This document shows positions 1-8,882 of a DNA stretch of 64,000 nt, piece by piece (within the stretch, counting starts at the first letter, position 1; each line of letters starts with the position of its first letter). Made by a program: the position numbers and the translations under genes. A model generated the notes under the pieces. The model was given only the letters and a program-made list of their open reading frames with translations, did no database searches and was not told where the DNA came from. This stretch comes from Dryocola sp. LX212 (GTDB lineage Bacteria > Pseudomonadota > Gammaproteobacteria > Enterobacterales > Enterobacteriaceae), in the NCBI GenBank assembly GCA_041504365.1, contig CP167917.1:620001-684000 (forward strand), in the 5' to 3' direction.

Positions 1-381
1 CGCCTGACCTTGCCAGCGGTTACGCTGAATGCCACCGTTGACAGAATGCGCGCGGAACGAGAAACCATTGCCACCGAGCGTACTGCCGAAGGCAATCGTC
101 AGGCAGCAGAAATTCATTCGAAAGCTGACAGGGATGCACGTATAACCGAGGCCAATGCCTCAATTAAAGCAGCAACCATTACTGCACAGGCGCAGCAGGA
201 CTCCGCAGCTATCTATGCCAAAGCCTACGCGCTTGACCCTGAGCTATACAATTTACTGCGTTCGCTAGATACGCTTAATGATGTCGTTAATAAAAGCACG
301 CGCATTGTGCTTAGCACCGATGCTGCCCCGTTTAAGGCGCTGGTGCAGAAACCTGACAATGCTGAAAAGGCGAATCCATGA
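1..381 (+). CDS. HflC-like SPFH protein, C-terminal part (5' end outside window)
   Basis: The reading frame is open from base 1 and ends at 381, leaving 126 residues of the C-terminus. They form a charged Ala/Gln/Glu-rich coiled-coil stretch (AERETIATERTAEGNRQAAE) and then a segment with ALDPELYNLLRSL and NKSTRIVLSTDAAPF. That pattern is the tail of HflC-type band-7 (SPFH) proteins, membrane scaffolds that modulate FtsH. The stop overlaps the next start as ATGA (378-381), so translation is coupled to the HflK-like gene. The canonical hflKC neighbours (hfq, hflX, purA) are absent, so this is probably a second copy tied to the metal ATPase downstream. The N-terminal membrane anchor cannot be seen. 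Confidence 0.75.
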   Translation, partial: RLTLPAVTLNATVDRMRAERETIATERTAEGNRQAAEIHSKADRDARITEANASIKAATITAQAQQDSAAIYAKAYALDPELYNLLRSLDTLNDVVNKSTRIVLSTDAAPFKALVQKPDNAEKANP

Positions 382-1457
382 GAAAACAGCCCTTAGCGAC
401 ATCCCCTTGGGGGCAGGCATACCGGATTGCATTTTTTAGTCTCTACGGTGCGACGATCCTGGCGGCTCTGGTGTGGGTATTTTCCAGTTTTCATCAAATA
501 ACTCCGGATACCCAGGCGGTGGTTTTTCGGTTCGGCAAGCCGATAAAAGTTGAAAACTCGGGAATGCTATTCGCATGGCCAAAACCCGTGGATAGGGTCG
601 AAATAATCCCTGGCCCTGCGCGTATATTGCAACACGACGTATCTCCCTTGAAGCGACAAGAGCAGCTCAAGCAGCTTACCGGCGATCAGTACACCAGTGA
701 TGCCGGCGCCGGTGCAGGCTATTTGTTGACGGGAGATTCAGGCGTTGTCCAATTAAATATGCAGATTTTCTACCGAATCAATTCACCGCTACGGTATGTG
801 CTTCAGCAATCTCATATTGATGCGATGATTGACCGGCTGGCGCTACGAGCCGCCACGCTGGTAAGCGCTGGACGCGATCTGGATACTATTTTGGTCGCTC
901 GACCGGAAACGCTGCGCAACGACAGCCAGGCGGCCCAGGAGCGCTCACGGCTGCGCAGCGATTTGAAACAGATGATTGCGGGCGATATCGAGAAGCTGAA
1001 AGGGGGTGATAACGATCCGGGCATTACGATTGAACGTGTCGATATCGCCTCCTCGCTACCTGATAATGCCGTTGATGCCTTTAACGCTGTACTGACTGCA
1101 AGCCAGCGCGCGGAACAGAATATTGCCCAGGCGCAAAATGATGCCACTCTGAGTATGCAGAAAGCACAGCAGCAGGCCGATCGGGTCATTCAGCAAGCTA
1201 AAGCCAGCAGCAGTGAAATGCATGCCCGAGCCGAAGTGGCGACCCAGACGATCGTCAAGTTGGCACAGGCCAGAGCGACAGGTACCGATGCCGGTATGCT
1301 TTCGAGGATCTGGCGAGAAAAGATCGCGGCGGTACTGTCCCATGCCGGACAGGTTATTACCGTTACGCCAGACGATAAAAGTAAGCTTATTTTACCTGGT
1401 CCAACCCAACAGGTTGATCAACCAGCTTCAGGACAATGGTTTGGGGGGATCCCATGA
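378..1457 (+). CDS. HflK-like SPFH/band-7 membrane protein
   Basis: A 359-residue protein with one membrane segment near residues 16-38 (IAFFSLYGATILAALVWVF), then a band-7 start typical of HflK (ITPDTQAVVFRFGKPI) and a long Gln/Ala-rich coiled coil (about 240-310). HflK and HflC form a periplasm-facing complex that surrounds FtsH in E. coli. This protein is shorter than canonical HflK (419 in E. coli) and lacks its Gly-rich N-terminus. It starts inside the HflC-like stop and its own stop overlaps the ATPase start (1454-1457), so the three genes are one coupled operon. It may scaffold or control turnover of the metal ATPase; that role is inference. Confidence 0.8.
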   Translation: MRKQPLATSPWGQAYRIAFFSLYGATILAALVWVFSSFHQITPDTQAVVFRFGKPIKVENSGMLFAWPKPVDRVEIIPGPARILQHDVSPLKRQEQLKQLTGDQYTSDAGAGAGYLLTGDSGVVQLNMQIFYRINSPLRYVLQQSHIDAMIDRLALRAATLVSAGRDLDTILVARPETLRNDSQAAQERSRLRSDLKQMIAGDIEKLKGGDNDPGITIERVDIASSLPDNAVDAFNAVLTASQRAEQNIAQAQNDATLSMQKAQQQADRVIQQAKASSSEMHARAEVATQTIVKLAQARATGTDAGMLSRIWREKIAAVLSHAGQVITVTPDDKSKLILPGPTQQVDQPASGQWFGGIP

Positions 1458-3367
1458 GTCATCAATGTAGTCACGGACATATTCATCCTAACTTCAGTCA
1501 GGCTCTTCTTACGCCGGAAGAGCGGCGTAAAATGACCTTGCAACTTACGCTGGCAATGACCACTATTGGCCTGATATTACTAAGTTTATTATGGCGTTCA
1601 CTTGCCCCACAGCAGCCTGCTATCAGCGATCTGCTGGCGGGGGTTGCGTGGCTAATTGTCGCAGTTCCCGTCTTCCGTGCAGGTTGGCATAGTCTGCGCC
1701 ACCCGGATCTACATGGCGTAACGGATTTATTAATAGTACTGGCTATGCTTGGCGCGTGGGCTCTGGGGGACTTAATTACTGCCGCACTCTTACCTGTACT
1801 AATGATTTTTGGTCATATTCTTGAAGAACGCAGCGTGATGGGGACCCGGCAGGCGATTGCCGGCCTGACAAAACTTACACGCAGCAAGGCGCGCCGGGTA
1901 CGCGCTGATGGGGGGCTGGAAGAGGTAGACAGCAGCGTTGTAGGGCCGGGTGATATTGTTGAAATTCGCGCCGGGGATAATGTTCCGGCTGACGGTAAAA
2001 TCCTCAGTGGCTATGCAAGCCTTGACGTCGCGTCCATCACCGGAGAGTCAGTGCCACAGGAAGCTGGACCGGGCAGCCTGATTTTTGGTGGATCAATTAA
2101 TCTCAACGGTTTGCTGCGGATGGAGGTGACACATTCCGGGGAGCAATCAACGCTGGGTAAAGTCATTGCTCTCATGAAGGATGCAGAGCAGGCCAAGCCG
2201 CCGATTACGCGTTTACTTGAACGCTACGCTTCGCATTACCTGGTACTGGTGCTGCTCATCGCTGCCAGTACCTGGTTCTTAACCTACGACAGCCAGGCGA
2301 TGCTAGCGGTTCTGGTTGCGGCCTGCCCGTGTGCTCTGGTGCTCTCCGCCCCGGCCACCGCCATGGCCGGGATCGCTGTCGCTGCTCGTCACGGTATATT
2401 GATTCGTAACGCCGCCTTCCTTGAAGAACTGGCGGATGTCGATGCGTTGATTATTGATAAAACAGGCACCCTGACTCAAGGTCGTTTACGTTTGGCCGAC
2501 GCGGTGCTGATGACGGGGTGTGAATATGAATGTGTTTTGCAGCTCGCCGCAACCCTGGGGGCTACCAGCAGTCATCCTGTTAGTCACGCCCTCGCGGAAT
2601 ATGCTACTGCCGGTAACGGGCTAGTTGTACAAGATGTTGAAGAGAGGCAAGGGCTTGGGATCGTGGCACGGACTGAGCAAGGCCTGGCCCTGCTGGGGCG
2701 CGCCGATTTGTTTACGGAATACGCTGTCGCCACGTTGCCCCAACCTGATCATCAAGGACCCATTGTCGGTGTGGCACTCAATGGTGAATTCCTGGGATGG
2801 TTATTGTTGGCGGATACCCTACGCCCTGAAGCGCCAGATGCGCTGAGGGAATTATCCTCGATAGGCATTGATAAACAGCTTCTGCTTACGGGAGATCGCC
2901 TTCAGGCGGCCAACGGTATTGCGCAAATGTTGGGTATCAAGGACGTAGTCGCCCAGGCCTTGCCTGCAACCAAACTGCAAGAAGTACAAAAAGCAGTTCG
3001 CGAGGGTTGGCGGCCTCTTGTTGTCGGGGATGGCATCAACGATGCTCTGGCGCTTAAAGCAGGGGCGGTCGGTATGGCAATGGGCGCAAACGGGGCGGAT
3101 ATTGCGCTGGTCTCTGCCGACGTGGTGCTGACGGGAAGCGATCTACGGCGTATCTCAACGGCTATTCGGTTGAGCCGTAAGTGCAGAAAAACGCTGATGA
3201 TCAATGTGTTTATAGGCCTGGGCTGGACCATCCTGATTGTCGCTGCGGCGGCGCTCGGTTGGTTAGGCGGCGCGGGGGCGCTTATCGCCGCCTTGCTGCA
3301 TAATTTGAGCACACTGATGGTGTTGGGAAATACTGGACGTCTGCTGCAGTTTGATGAAACACGATAA
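1454..3367 (+). CDS. P1B-type heavy-metal-translocating ATPase
   Basis: A 637-residue P-type ATPase. Seen in order: a His/Cys-rich N-terminus (HQCSHGHIHPNF), membrane helices around 30-120, actuator motif TGES at 196-199, the metal-binding CPC motif in a helix at 291-293, phosphorylation motif DKTGTLT with Asp335, SHPVSHAL (P1B HP motif), the hinge GDGINDALAL, and two C-terminal helices. CPC plus HP marks the P1B heavy-metal class. There is no classical N-terminal CxxC domain. I chose ATG 1454 over the frame's earlier ATG at 1436 because it overlaps the upstream stop as ATGA and follows a G-rich ribosome site; this repeats the coupling at 378. The metal is not fixed by these motifs (Cu, Zn or Cd possible). 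Confidence 0.88.
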   Translation: MSHQCSHGHIHPNFSQALLTPEERRKMTLQLTLAMTTIGLILLSLLWRSLAPQQPAISDLLAGVAWLIVAVPVFRAGWHSLRHPDLHGVTDLLIVLAMLGAWALGDLITAALLPVLMIFGHILEERSVMGTRQAIAGLTKLTRSKARRVRADGGLEEVDSSVVGPGDIVEIRAGDNVPADGKILSGYASLDVASITGESVPQEAGPGSLIFGGSINLNGLLRMEVTHSGEQSTLGKVIALMKDAEQAKPPITRLLERYASHYLVLVLLIAASTWFLTYDSQAMLAVLVAACPCALVLSAPATAMAGIAVAARHGILIRNAAFLEELADVDALIIDKTGTLTQGRLRLADAVLMTGCEYECVLQLAATLGATSSHPVSHALAEYATAGNGLVVQDVEERQGLGIVARTEQGLALLGRADLFTEYAVATLPQPDHQGPIVGVALNGEFLGWLLLADTLRPEAPDALRELSSIGIDKQLLLTGDRLQAANGIAQMLGIKDVVAQALPATKLQEVQKAVREGWRPLVVGDGINDALALKAGAVGMAMGANGADIALVSADVVLTGSDLRRISTAIRLSRKCRKTLMINVFIGLGWTILIVAAAALGWLGGAGALIAALLHNLSTLMVLGNTGRLLQFDETR

Positions 3368-3374
3368 TGATTGT

Positions 3375-3400
3375 CGCCCGGCGATTTTATAAGCCGGGCG
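3375..3400. terminator. Hairpin between the convergent ATPase and ettA genes
   Basis: Stem CGCCCGGC / GCCGGGCG (8 bp), extended by TTGT / ACAA on the outside, about 10 nt after the ATPase stop. There is no strong U-run, so it could be a REP-like element or a weak terminator. Confidence 0.5.
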
Positions 3401-3433
3401 AACAACTCATGAACCCGTTTCTCGTCTTAACAA

Positions 3434-3454
3434 CGGGGCGCTCTATGCGCCCCG
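3434..3454 (-). terminator. Probable ettA terminator hairpin
   Basis: Seven-bp stem CGGGGCG / CGCCCCG with a 7-nt loop just beyond the ettA stop on the minus strand, followed by TTGTTAA in the transcript sense. Confidence 0.5.
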
Positions 3455-3460
3455 CTGTTA

Positions 3461-5128
3461 TCACTTAGTAATACGCTTGTACTTAATACGCTTAGGCTCC
3501 AGCGCATCCGCACCCAGGGTGCGTTTTTTGTACTCTTCGTATTCGGTAAAGTTGCCTTCGAAGAATTCAACTTTGCCTTCATCCTGGTAATCCAGAATGT
3601 GGGTGGCGATACGGTCAAGGAACCAGCGGTCGTGGGAGATGACCATTGCGCAGCCCGGGAACTCCAGCAGGGCGTTTTCTAACGCGCGCAGGGTTTCGAT
3701 ATCCAGGTCGTTGGTGGGTTCATCGAGCAGCAGCATGTTGCCGCCAACCTGTAACAGCTTCGCCAGGTGCAGACGACCTCGCTCACCGCCGGACAGTTCG
3801 CCCACGCGCTTGCCCTGGTCAACGCCTTTGAAGTTAAAGCGGCCCACGTAGGCGCGGCTTGGCATCTCGGTGTTGCCGATACGCATGATATCCTGGCCGC
3901 CGGAGACTTCTTCCCACACGGTTTTGCTGTTGTCCATGGCATCACGGAACTGATCAACCGACGCCAGCTTGACGGTTTCGCCCAGTTCGATGGTGCCGCT
4001 GTCAGGCTGTTCCTGACCGGACATCATACGGAACAGGGTAGATTTACCCGCGCCGTTCGGACCGATGATGCCGACAATCGCCCCTTTCGGTACGGAGAAG
4101 GACAGGTCTTCGATCAGCAGACGGTCACTGTAGGATTTACGCAGGTTGGTAACCTCAACGACCTTATCGCCCAGACGTGCGCCCGGTGGAATAAACAGTT
4201 CGTTGGTTTCGTTACGTTTCTGGTATTCGGTGCTGTTAAGTTCCTCAAAGCGAGCCAGACGCGCCTTGCCTTTCGACTGACGGCCCTTAGCGCCCTGACG
4301 TACCCACTCAAGCTCTTTCTCAATGGATTTGCGGCGGGCCGCTTCCTGAGAGGCTTCCTGAGCCAGACGCTGGTCTTTCTGCTCAAGCCAGGAGGAGTAG
4401 TTGCCTTCCCACGGGATACCTTCGCCGCGGTCCAGCTCCAGGATCCAGCCCGCTACGTTGTCCAGGAAGTAACGGTCGTGGGTGATCGCCACAACGGTGC
4501 CTTCGAAGTCGTGCAGGAAGCGTTCCAGCCAGGCCACGGATTCGGCATCCAGGTGGTTCGTTGGTTCGTCGAGCAGCAGCATGTCTGGTTTTTCGAGCAG
4601 CAGTCGGCACAGCGCCACGCGGCGGCGTTCACCACCGGACAGGTTGGCGATCTTCGCATCCCAGTCTGGCAGACGCAGGGCGTCGGCGGCGCGCTCAAGC
4701 TGCACGTTCAGGTTATGGCCGTCGTGCGCCTGGATAATCTCTTCAAATTTACCCTGCTGGGCGGCCAGCTTATCGAAGTCGGCATCCGGTTCGGCATACT
4801 TCGCGTAGACCTCATCCAGTCCTTTCAGCGCGTTAACCACTTCGGCAACGGCTTCTTCAACGGACTCGCGGACCGTGTGCTCAAGGTTGAGCTGCGGTTC
4901 CTGAGGCAGATAGCCAATTTTCAGGCCTGGCTGCGGGCGGGCTTCGCCTTCAATGTCGGTGTCAATGCCGGCCATGATGCGCAGCAGAGTAGATTTACCC
5001 GCACCGTTCAGACCCAGTACGCCGATTTTGGCGCCGGGGAAGAAGCTGAGCGAGATATTTTTAAGAATATGGCGTTTCGGCGGAACAACTTTGCCGACAC
5101 GATGCATGGTATAAACGAATTGAGCCAC
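3461..5128 (-). CDS. ettA: EttA, energy-dependent translational throttle (ABC-F)
   Basis: A 555-residue soluble ABC-F protein with two ATP-binding cassettes and no membrane domain. First cassette: Walker A GLNGAGKST at about 39-47, signature LSGGE at 163-167 and Walker B LLLDEPTNHLD at 184-194. A charged linker follows near 240-300. The second cassette has GPNGAGKST, LSGGERGRLHLAK and LLLDEPTNDLD. EttA binds the ribosomal E site and gates the first peptide bond according to ATP/ADP level. Length and sequence match E. coli EttA (YjjK). It is transcribed away from slt. Confidence 0.97.
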   Translation of the reverse strand: MAQFVYTMHRVGKVVPPKRHILKNISLSFFPGAKIGVLGLNGAGKSTLLRIMAGIDTDIEGEARPQPGLKIGYLPQEPQLNLEHTVRESVEEAVAEVVNALKGLDEVYAKYAEPDADFDKLAAQQGKFEEIIQAHDGHNLNVQLERAADALRLPDWDAKIANLSGGERRRVALCRLLLEKPDMLLLDEPTNHLDAESVAWLERFLHDFEGTVVAITHDRYFLDNVAGWILELDRGEGIPWEGNYSSWLEQKDQRLAQEASQEAARRKSIEKELEWVRQGAKGRQSKGKARLARFEELNSTEYQKRNETNELFIPPGARLGDKVVEVTNLRKSYSDRLLIEDLSFSVPKGAIVGIIGPNGAGKSTLFRMMSGQEQPDSGTIELGETVKLASVDQFRDAMDNSKTVWEEVSGGQDIMRIGNTEMPSRAYVGRFNFKGVDQGKRVGELSGGERGRLHLAKLLQVGGNMLLLDEPTNDLDIETLRALENALLEFPGCAMVISHDRWFLDRIATHILDYQDEGKVEFFEGNFTEYEEYKKRTLGADALEPKRIKYKRITK

Positions 5129-5358
5129 AGTGCGACTTCGCCTCTTTTTCGTGATGTAAGATGATGCTTTTCAGAGGCGAAGTGTAGCCGTTTTCAGCTG
5201 CTAATCCCAGCAGGGCGCGCGGGTTGTGTTAAGCCGGACGGTCAAAACGCAGTTAATCGCAAAATATCAGCTTTCGGCGTGGCGCATCCTGCGCCCCCTG
5301 GTTAGCATGAACATATCGCGGCGGCATGATGCCGCCAGCAAACTGACGAGGAGTACTT

Positions 5359-7293
5359 GTGGGGAAGACCAGACAAGTCGTATGGCGCATGCTTGCAGCA
5401 GGCGTTTGCCTGGCAACATTAGCCGGTGTGGCCCGGGCGGATTCGCTCGACGAACAGCGTAGCCGTTATGCACAGATCAAACAGGCATGGGACAACAAGC
5501 AAATGGACGTGGTGCAGCAGCTGATGCCCACCCTGCGCGACTATCCGCTCTATCCTTACCTCGAATACCGGCAGCTCACCGATGATTTAATGAATGAGCC
5601 GACGGTGGCCGTCAGCCAGTTCATCCAGGCAAACCCAACCTTACCGCCAGCGCGTTCGCTGAAATCCCGCTTTGTAAATGAGCTGGCGCGTCGTGAAGAC
5701 TGGCGAGGCCTGCTGGCGTTCAGCCCGGAGCCTCCGGGCACCACAGAGTCAAAATGTAACTACTACTACGCGAAGTGGAATACCGGCCAGGCAGACGCCG
5801 CCTGGAGCGGGGCGAAAGCGCTGTGGTTGAGCGGCAAGAATTTACCTTCAAGCTGCGATCGCCTGTTCTCCGCCTGGCGCTCGTCCGGCACCCAGGATCC
5901 GCTTGCTTATCTGGAGCGCATCCGATTGGCGATGAGAGAGGGGAATACCTCGCTGGTCACCAGCCTGGCGAACCAGATGCCTGCGGACTATCAGACAATT
6001 GCCAGTTCGATCATTAGTCTGCAAAACGATCCCAATACGGTATTGACGTTCGCGCGCACCGTTGGGGCGACAGACTTTACGCGTCAGGCTGCGGCTGTTG
6101 CCTTCACGCGCATCGCCCGCCAGGACGTGGAAAATGCCCGCCTGATGATCCCGTCATTGGTACAGGCCCAGCAGCTTAACGACGAGCAGGCGCAGGAACT
6201 GAAAGAGACGGTCGCCTGGCGTCTGATGGGCAACGATATTACCGCTGAACAGGCCAGCTGGCGCGACGATGTGATCATGCGTTCCCAGTCCACTACGCTT
6301 GTGGAAAGGCGCGTACGTATTGCGCTGGGGGCTGGGGATCGCGCCGGATTAAATACCTGGCTTGCGCGCCTGCCAATGGATGCGAAAGAGAAAGACGAGT
6401 GGCGTTACTGGCAGGCAGATCTTTTGCTGGAGCGCGGTCGTGAAGCGGAAGCTAAAGAGATCCTTCACTCCCTGATGCAACAGCGCGGGTTCTATCCGAT
6501 GATCGCGGCCCAGCGTCTGGGGGAAGAGTACCCCTTGCGCGTAGACAAAGCCGTGGCGGTCAATCAGGCGCTGGTGCAGGGGCCGGAAATGGCGCGTGTG
6601 CGTGAGCTGATGTACTGGAGTCTGGATAACACGGCACGCAGCGAGTGGGCGAACCTGGTCACCAGCCGCAGCAAGTCTGAACAGGAAGGTCTGGCGCGCT
6701 ACGCGTTCGATCAGAACTGGTGGGATCTGAGCGTCCAGGCAACCATCGCCGGCAAGCTGTGGAATCACCTGGAAGAGCGCTTCCCGCTGGCCTATAAAGA
6801 GACCTTTGCCCGCTACGTGAGCGGCAAAGATATCTCCCAGAGCTACGCCATGGCAATAGCCCGCCAGGAGAGCGCCTGGAATCCGAAAGTGCGATCGCCC
6901 GTGGGGGCCAGCGGGTTAATGCAAATCATGCCGGGTACGGCGACCCATACCGTGAAAATGTTCAATATTCCGGGCTACACAAGTAGCAGCCAGCTGCTCG
7001 ATCCGGAAACCAATATCAATATCGGCACCAGCTACCTGCAGTACGTCTCCCAGCAGTTTGAGAACAACCGTATTTTTGCCTCTGCGGCTTACAACGCTGG
7101 ACCTGGACGTGTCAGAACCTGGCTTGGCAGCAGCGCCGGACGCATAGACGCAGTGGCCTTCGTGGAAAGCATTCCGTTCTCCGAAACGCGTGGATATGTG
7201 AAGAACGTGCTGGCATATGACGCGTACTACAAGTATTTCATGGGGAAAACCGCGCCGTTGCTGACGGATGCCGAGTGGCAGCGTCGTTATTGA
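5359..7293 (+). CDS. slt: Soluble lytic murein transglycosylase Slt70
   Basis: A periplasmic muramidase that cleaves the MurNAc-GlcNAc bond, forming 1,6-anhydro-MurNAc. The 644-residue product has a signal peptide ending near residue 27 (LAGVARA-DSLDE), a long alpha-helical U/L domain, and a C-terminal lysozyme-like domain with ARQESAWNP (catalytic Glu504 of the precursor), GLMQIMPGTA and AAYNAGPGR. The start is GTG at 5359, preceded by GACGAGGAG; it lines up with the E. coli Slt start (645 residues). It is divergent from ettA, with 230 bp between them. Confidence 0.97.
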   Translation: MGKTRQVVWRMLAAGVCLATLAGVARADSLDEQRSRYAQIKQAWDNKQMDVVQQLMPTLRDYPLYPYLEYRQLTDDLMNEPTVAVSQFIQANPTLPPARSLKSRFVNELARREDWRGLLAFSPEPPGTTESKCNYYYAKWNTGQADAAWSGAKALWLSGKNLPSSCDRLFSAWRSSGTQDPLAYLERIRLAMREGNTSLVTSLANQMPADYQTIASSIISLQNDPNTVLTFARTVGATDFTRQAAAVAFTRIARQDVENARLMIPSLVQAQQLNDEQAQELKETVAWRLMGNDITAEQASWRDDVIMRSQSTTLVERRVRIALGAGDRAGLNTWLARLPMDAKEKDEWRYWQADLLLERGREAEAKEILHSLMQQRGFYPMIAAQRLGEEYPLRVDKAVAVNQALVQGPEMARVRELMYWSLDNTARSEWANLVTSRSKSEQEGLARYAFDQNWWDLSVQATIAGKLWNHLEERFPLAYKETFARYVSGKDISQSYAMAIARQESAWNPKVRSPVGASGLMQIMPGTATHTVKMFNIPGYTSSSQLLDPETNINIGTSYLQYVSQQFENNRIFASAAYNAGPGRVRTWLGSSAGRIDAVAFVESIPFSETRGYVKNVLAYDAYYKYFMGKTAPLLTDAEWQRRY

Positions 7294-7319
7294 TTTGCGG
7301 GAGATTATGTTATGCTGCT

Positions 7320-7337
7320 GTACTAGTTAAATAGTAT
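7320..7337 (+). promoter_or_regulatory. trp operator before trpR
   Basis: The sequence GTACTAGTTAAATAGTAT closely matches the palindromic Trp repressor operator (core CTAGTTAACTAG), 12 bp before the trpR start. TrpR autoregulation is established in E. coli, and the site places it here too. Confidence 0.85.
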
Positions 7338-7348
7338 GGTGGCCTGAC

Positions 7349-7675
7349 ATGACCCAGCTCTCCCAGTACTCGGCGGAACAGGCCGAACAAAGTAATCAGG
7401 AGTGGCTCCGCTTCGTGGAGCTGCTGCAAAGTTCGTTTGATAAGCAGCTGCACCTGCCGCTGCTGGCGCTATTTTTGACGCCGGATGAACGCACCGCGCT
7501 GGGGACACGTGTAAGAATTATTGAAGAGCTTCTGCGGGGCGAGATGAGCCAGCGCGAGCTGAAAAATGAGCTGGGCGCGGGCATCGCGACGATTACCCGC
7601 GGCTCAAACAGCCTGAAATCTGCCCCGCCGGAACTAACCAAATGGCTTGAGCAGGTGCTGCTTCAGGCGCGATAA
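7349..7675 (+). CDS. trpR: Trp operon repressor
   Basis: A 108-residue all-helical repressor, the same length as E. coli TrpR. With bound tryptophan it represses trp, aroH and its own gene. The helix-turn-helix is visible as [20 protein letters not shown] at about 68-87. An operator lies directly upstream. The last 13 bp overlap the 3' end of yjjX on the other strand. Confidence 0.97.
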   Translation: MTQLSQYSAEQAEQSNQEWLRFVELLQSSFDKQLHLPLLALFLTPDERTALGTRVRIIEELLRGEMSQRELKNELGAGIATITRGSNSLKSAPPELTKWLEQVLLQAR

Positions 7676-8181
7676 ATCGCATTGTGAAACGGGCTTAACG
7701 CCAGAACCACCGCCTGGTAATAAACGCTGCTGCGCGTGAGCTTACCGGCGGTAAATATGCCAATCGCCCCCTCTTTACGCCCTATCTCCTCAATACCCGT
7801 GTATTCAGACATTACCGGCCCCAGGGCTTCGCCTGCTTTAACCTTCTCCAGAATGACTTCCGGTAGCGGCAGCGTTGCCGAACGGGCTTCCCCGCGCTGA
7901 TTCTGATTTTCGATGACCACCCAGCTAAAGGTGCTGCCCTCATCTATCCCCGCCTCGATAGCGACCCAAAAATCGGCCTCCTGGCGAACCTGGCGGGAGT
8001 TCATAATGCGCTGACGTGCGCCAGTTCGCGTTTCAATGCTTCCGAACGGTTGTTCAGGCACGCCGCTATCGACGACGACGGACTCTATATGGCAGGATCC
8101 TTCCCCAAAGATCTCGTGGAAGGCCTGCAGAATCGCCTGAATTTTGGAAGGATTGGTTGTAGCGCACACGACATGGTACAT
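7663..8181 (-). CDS. yjjX: Inosine/xanthosine triphosphatase YjjX
   Basis: A house-cleaning NTPase that hydrolyses ITP and XTP. The 172-residue product has [12 protein letters not shown] at the N-terminus (phosphate-binding segment), WVAIEAGI, and [17 protein letters not shown], all typical of the YjjX family. Start ATG 8181 gives [11 protein letters not shown], closest to the E. coli start; a GTG two codons upstream (8187) is the alternative. It is convergent with trpR (13-bp overlap) and divergent from gpmB. Confidence 0.93.
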   Translation of the reverse strand: MYHVVCATTNPSKIQAILQAFHEIFGEGSCHIESVVVDSGVPEQPFGSIETRTGARQRIMNSRQVRQEADFWVAIEAGIDEGSTFSWVVIENQNQRGEARSATLPLPEVILEKVKAGEALGPVMSEYTGIEEIGRKEGAIGIFTAGKLTRSSVYYQAVVLALSPFHNAIYRA

Positions 8182-8234
8182 AATCACTGAAACTCATTAG
8201 CATTTTTGTTGCCGCAGTATAACGGATAAAACGC

Positions 8235-8882
8235 ATGTTACAGGTATACCTTGTTCGCCATGGTGAAACGCAGTGGAATGCGGAGCGCCGCATTCAGGGC
8301 CAGTCAGACAGCGCGCTGACTGAAAAAGGGGAGCGCCAGGCCTGGCAGGTGGCTGAGCGTGTAAAAGCCCTTGGCATTACTCACGTCATTGCCAGCGATC
8401 TGGGCCGTACGCGTCGTACAGCTGAGATCATTGCTGATGCCTGTGGATGTGATATCACGCTCGACGAGCGACTGCGTGAGCTGGACATGGGCGTGCTTGA
8501 ACGCCGCCATCTGGACACGCTGAGCGAGGAAGAAGAGGGCTGGCGTCGGCTGCTGGTCAACGGCACGCCGGACGGGCGTATTCCTGAAGGTGAGTCGATG
8601 CTGGAGATGAGCGAACGCATGCATGCGGCGCTTAACGCCTGCCGCGAACTGCCTGCGGGCAGCCGTCCTCTGCTGGTGAGCCACGGGATGGCGCTGGGCT
8701 GTCTGGTGAGTACGATTCTGGGCTTACCGGCATGGGCGGAACGTCGCCTGCGGCTGCGCAACTGCTCTATCTCGCGGGTCGATCATCAGGAAAGCCCGTG
8801 GCTTGCGCCCGGCTGGGTGGTTGAAACGGCAGGGGACATCTCGCATCTGGACGCCCCTGCGTTAGACGAGCTGCAGCGTTAA
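8235..8882 (+). CDS. gpmB: Histidine phosphatase family protein GpmB (YtjC)
   Basis: A 215-residue member of the phosphoglycerate mutase-like histidine phosphatases. The catalytic RHGE motif is at residues 8-11 (phospho-His9), with LRELDMGVLE and the second histidine in LLVSHGMALG. It is usually annotated as a probable phosphoglycerate mutase, but a general phosphatase is equally possible. It ends 4 bp inside the 3' end of the convergent rob gene, the same order as in E. coli. Confidence 0.93.
   Translation: MLQVYLVRHGETQWNAERRIQGQSDSALTEKGERQAWQVAERVKALGITHVIASDLGRTRRTAEIIADACGCDITLDERLRELDMGVLERRHLDTLSEEEEGWRRLLVNGTPDGRIPEGESMLEMSERMHAALNACRELPAGSRPLLVSHGMALGCLVSTILGLPAWAERRLRLRNCSISRVDHQESPWLAPGWVVETAGDISHLDAPALDELQR

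Noticed and set aside
1-1457. Canonical hflK-hflC of the hfq-hflX-purA region
   Set aside because: Gene order is reversed (C before K), the neighbours are a P1B ATPase and ettA, and the HflK-like protein is 60 residues short.
3767-5164. Open frame of 465 codons on the strand opposite ettA
   Set aside because: It lies wholly over the conserved ettA gene, shows no recognisable domain, and arises from codon bias of the GC-rich gene.
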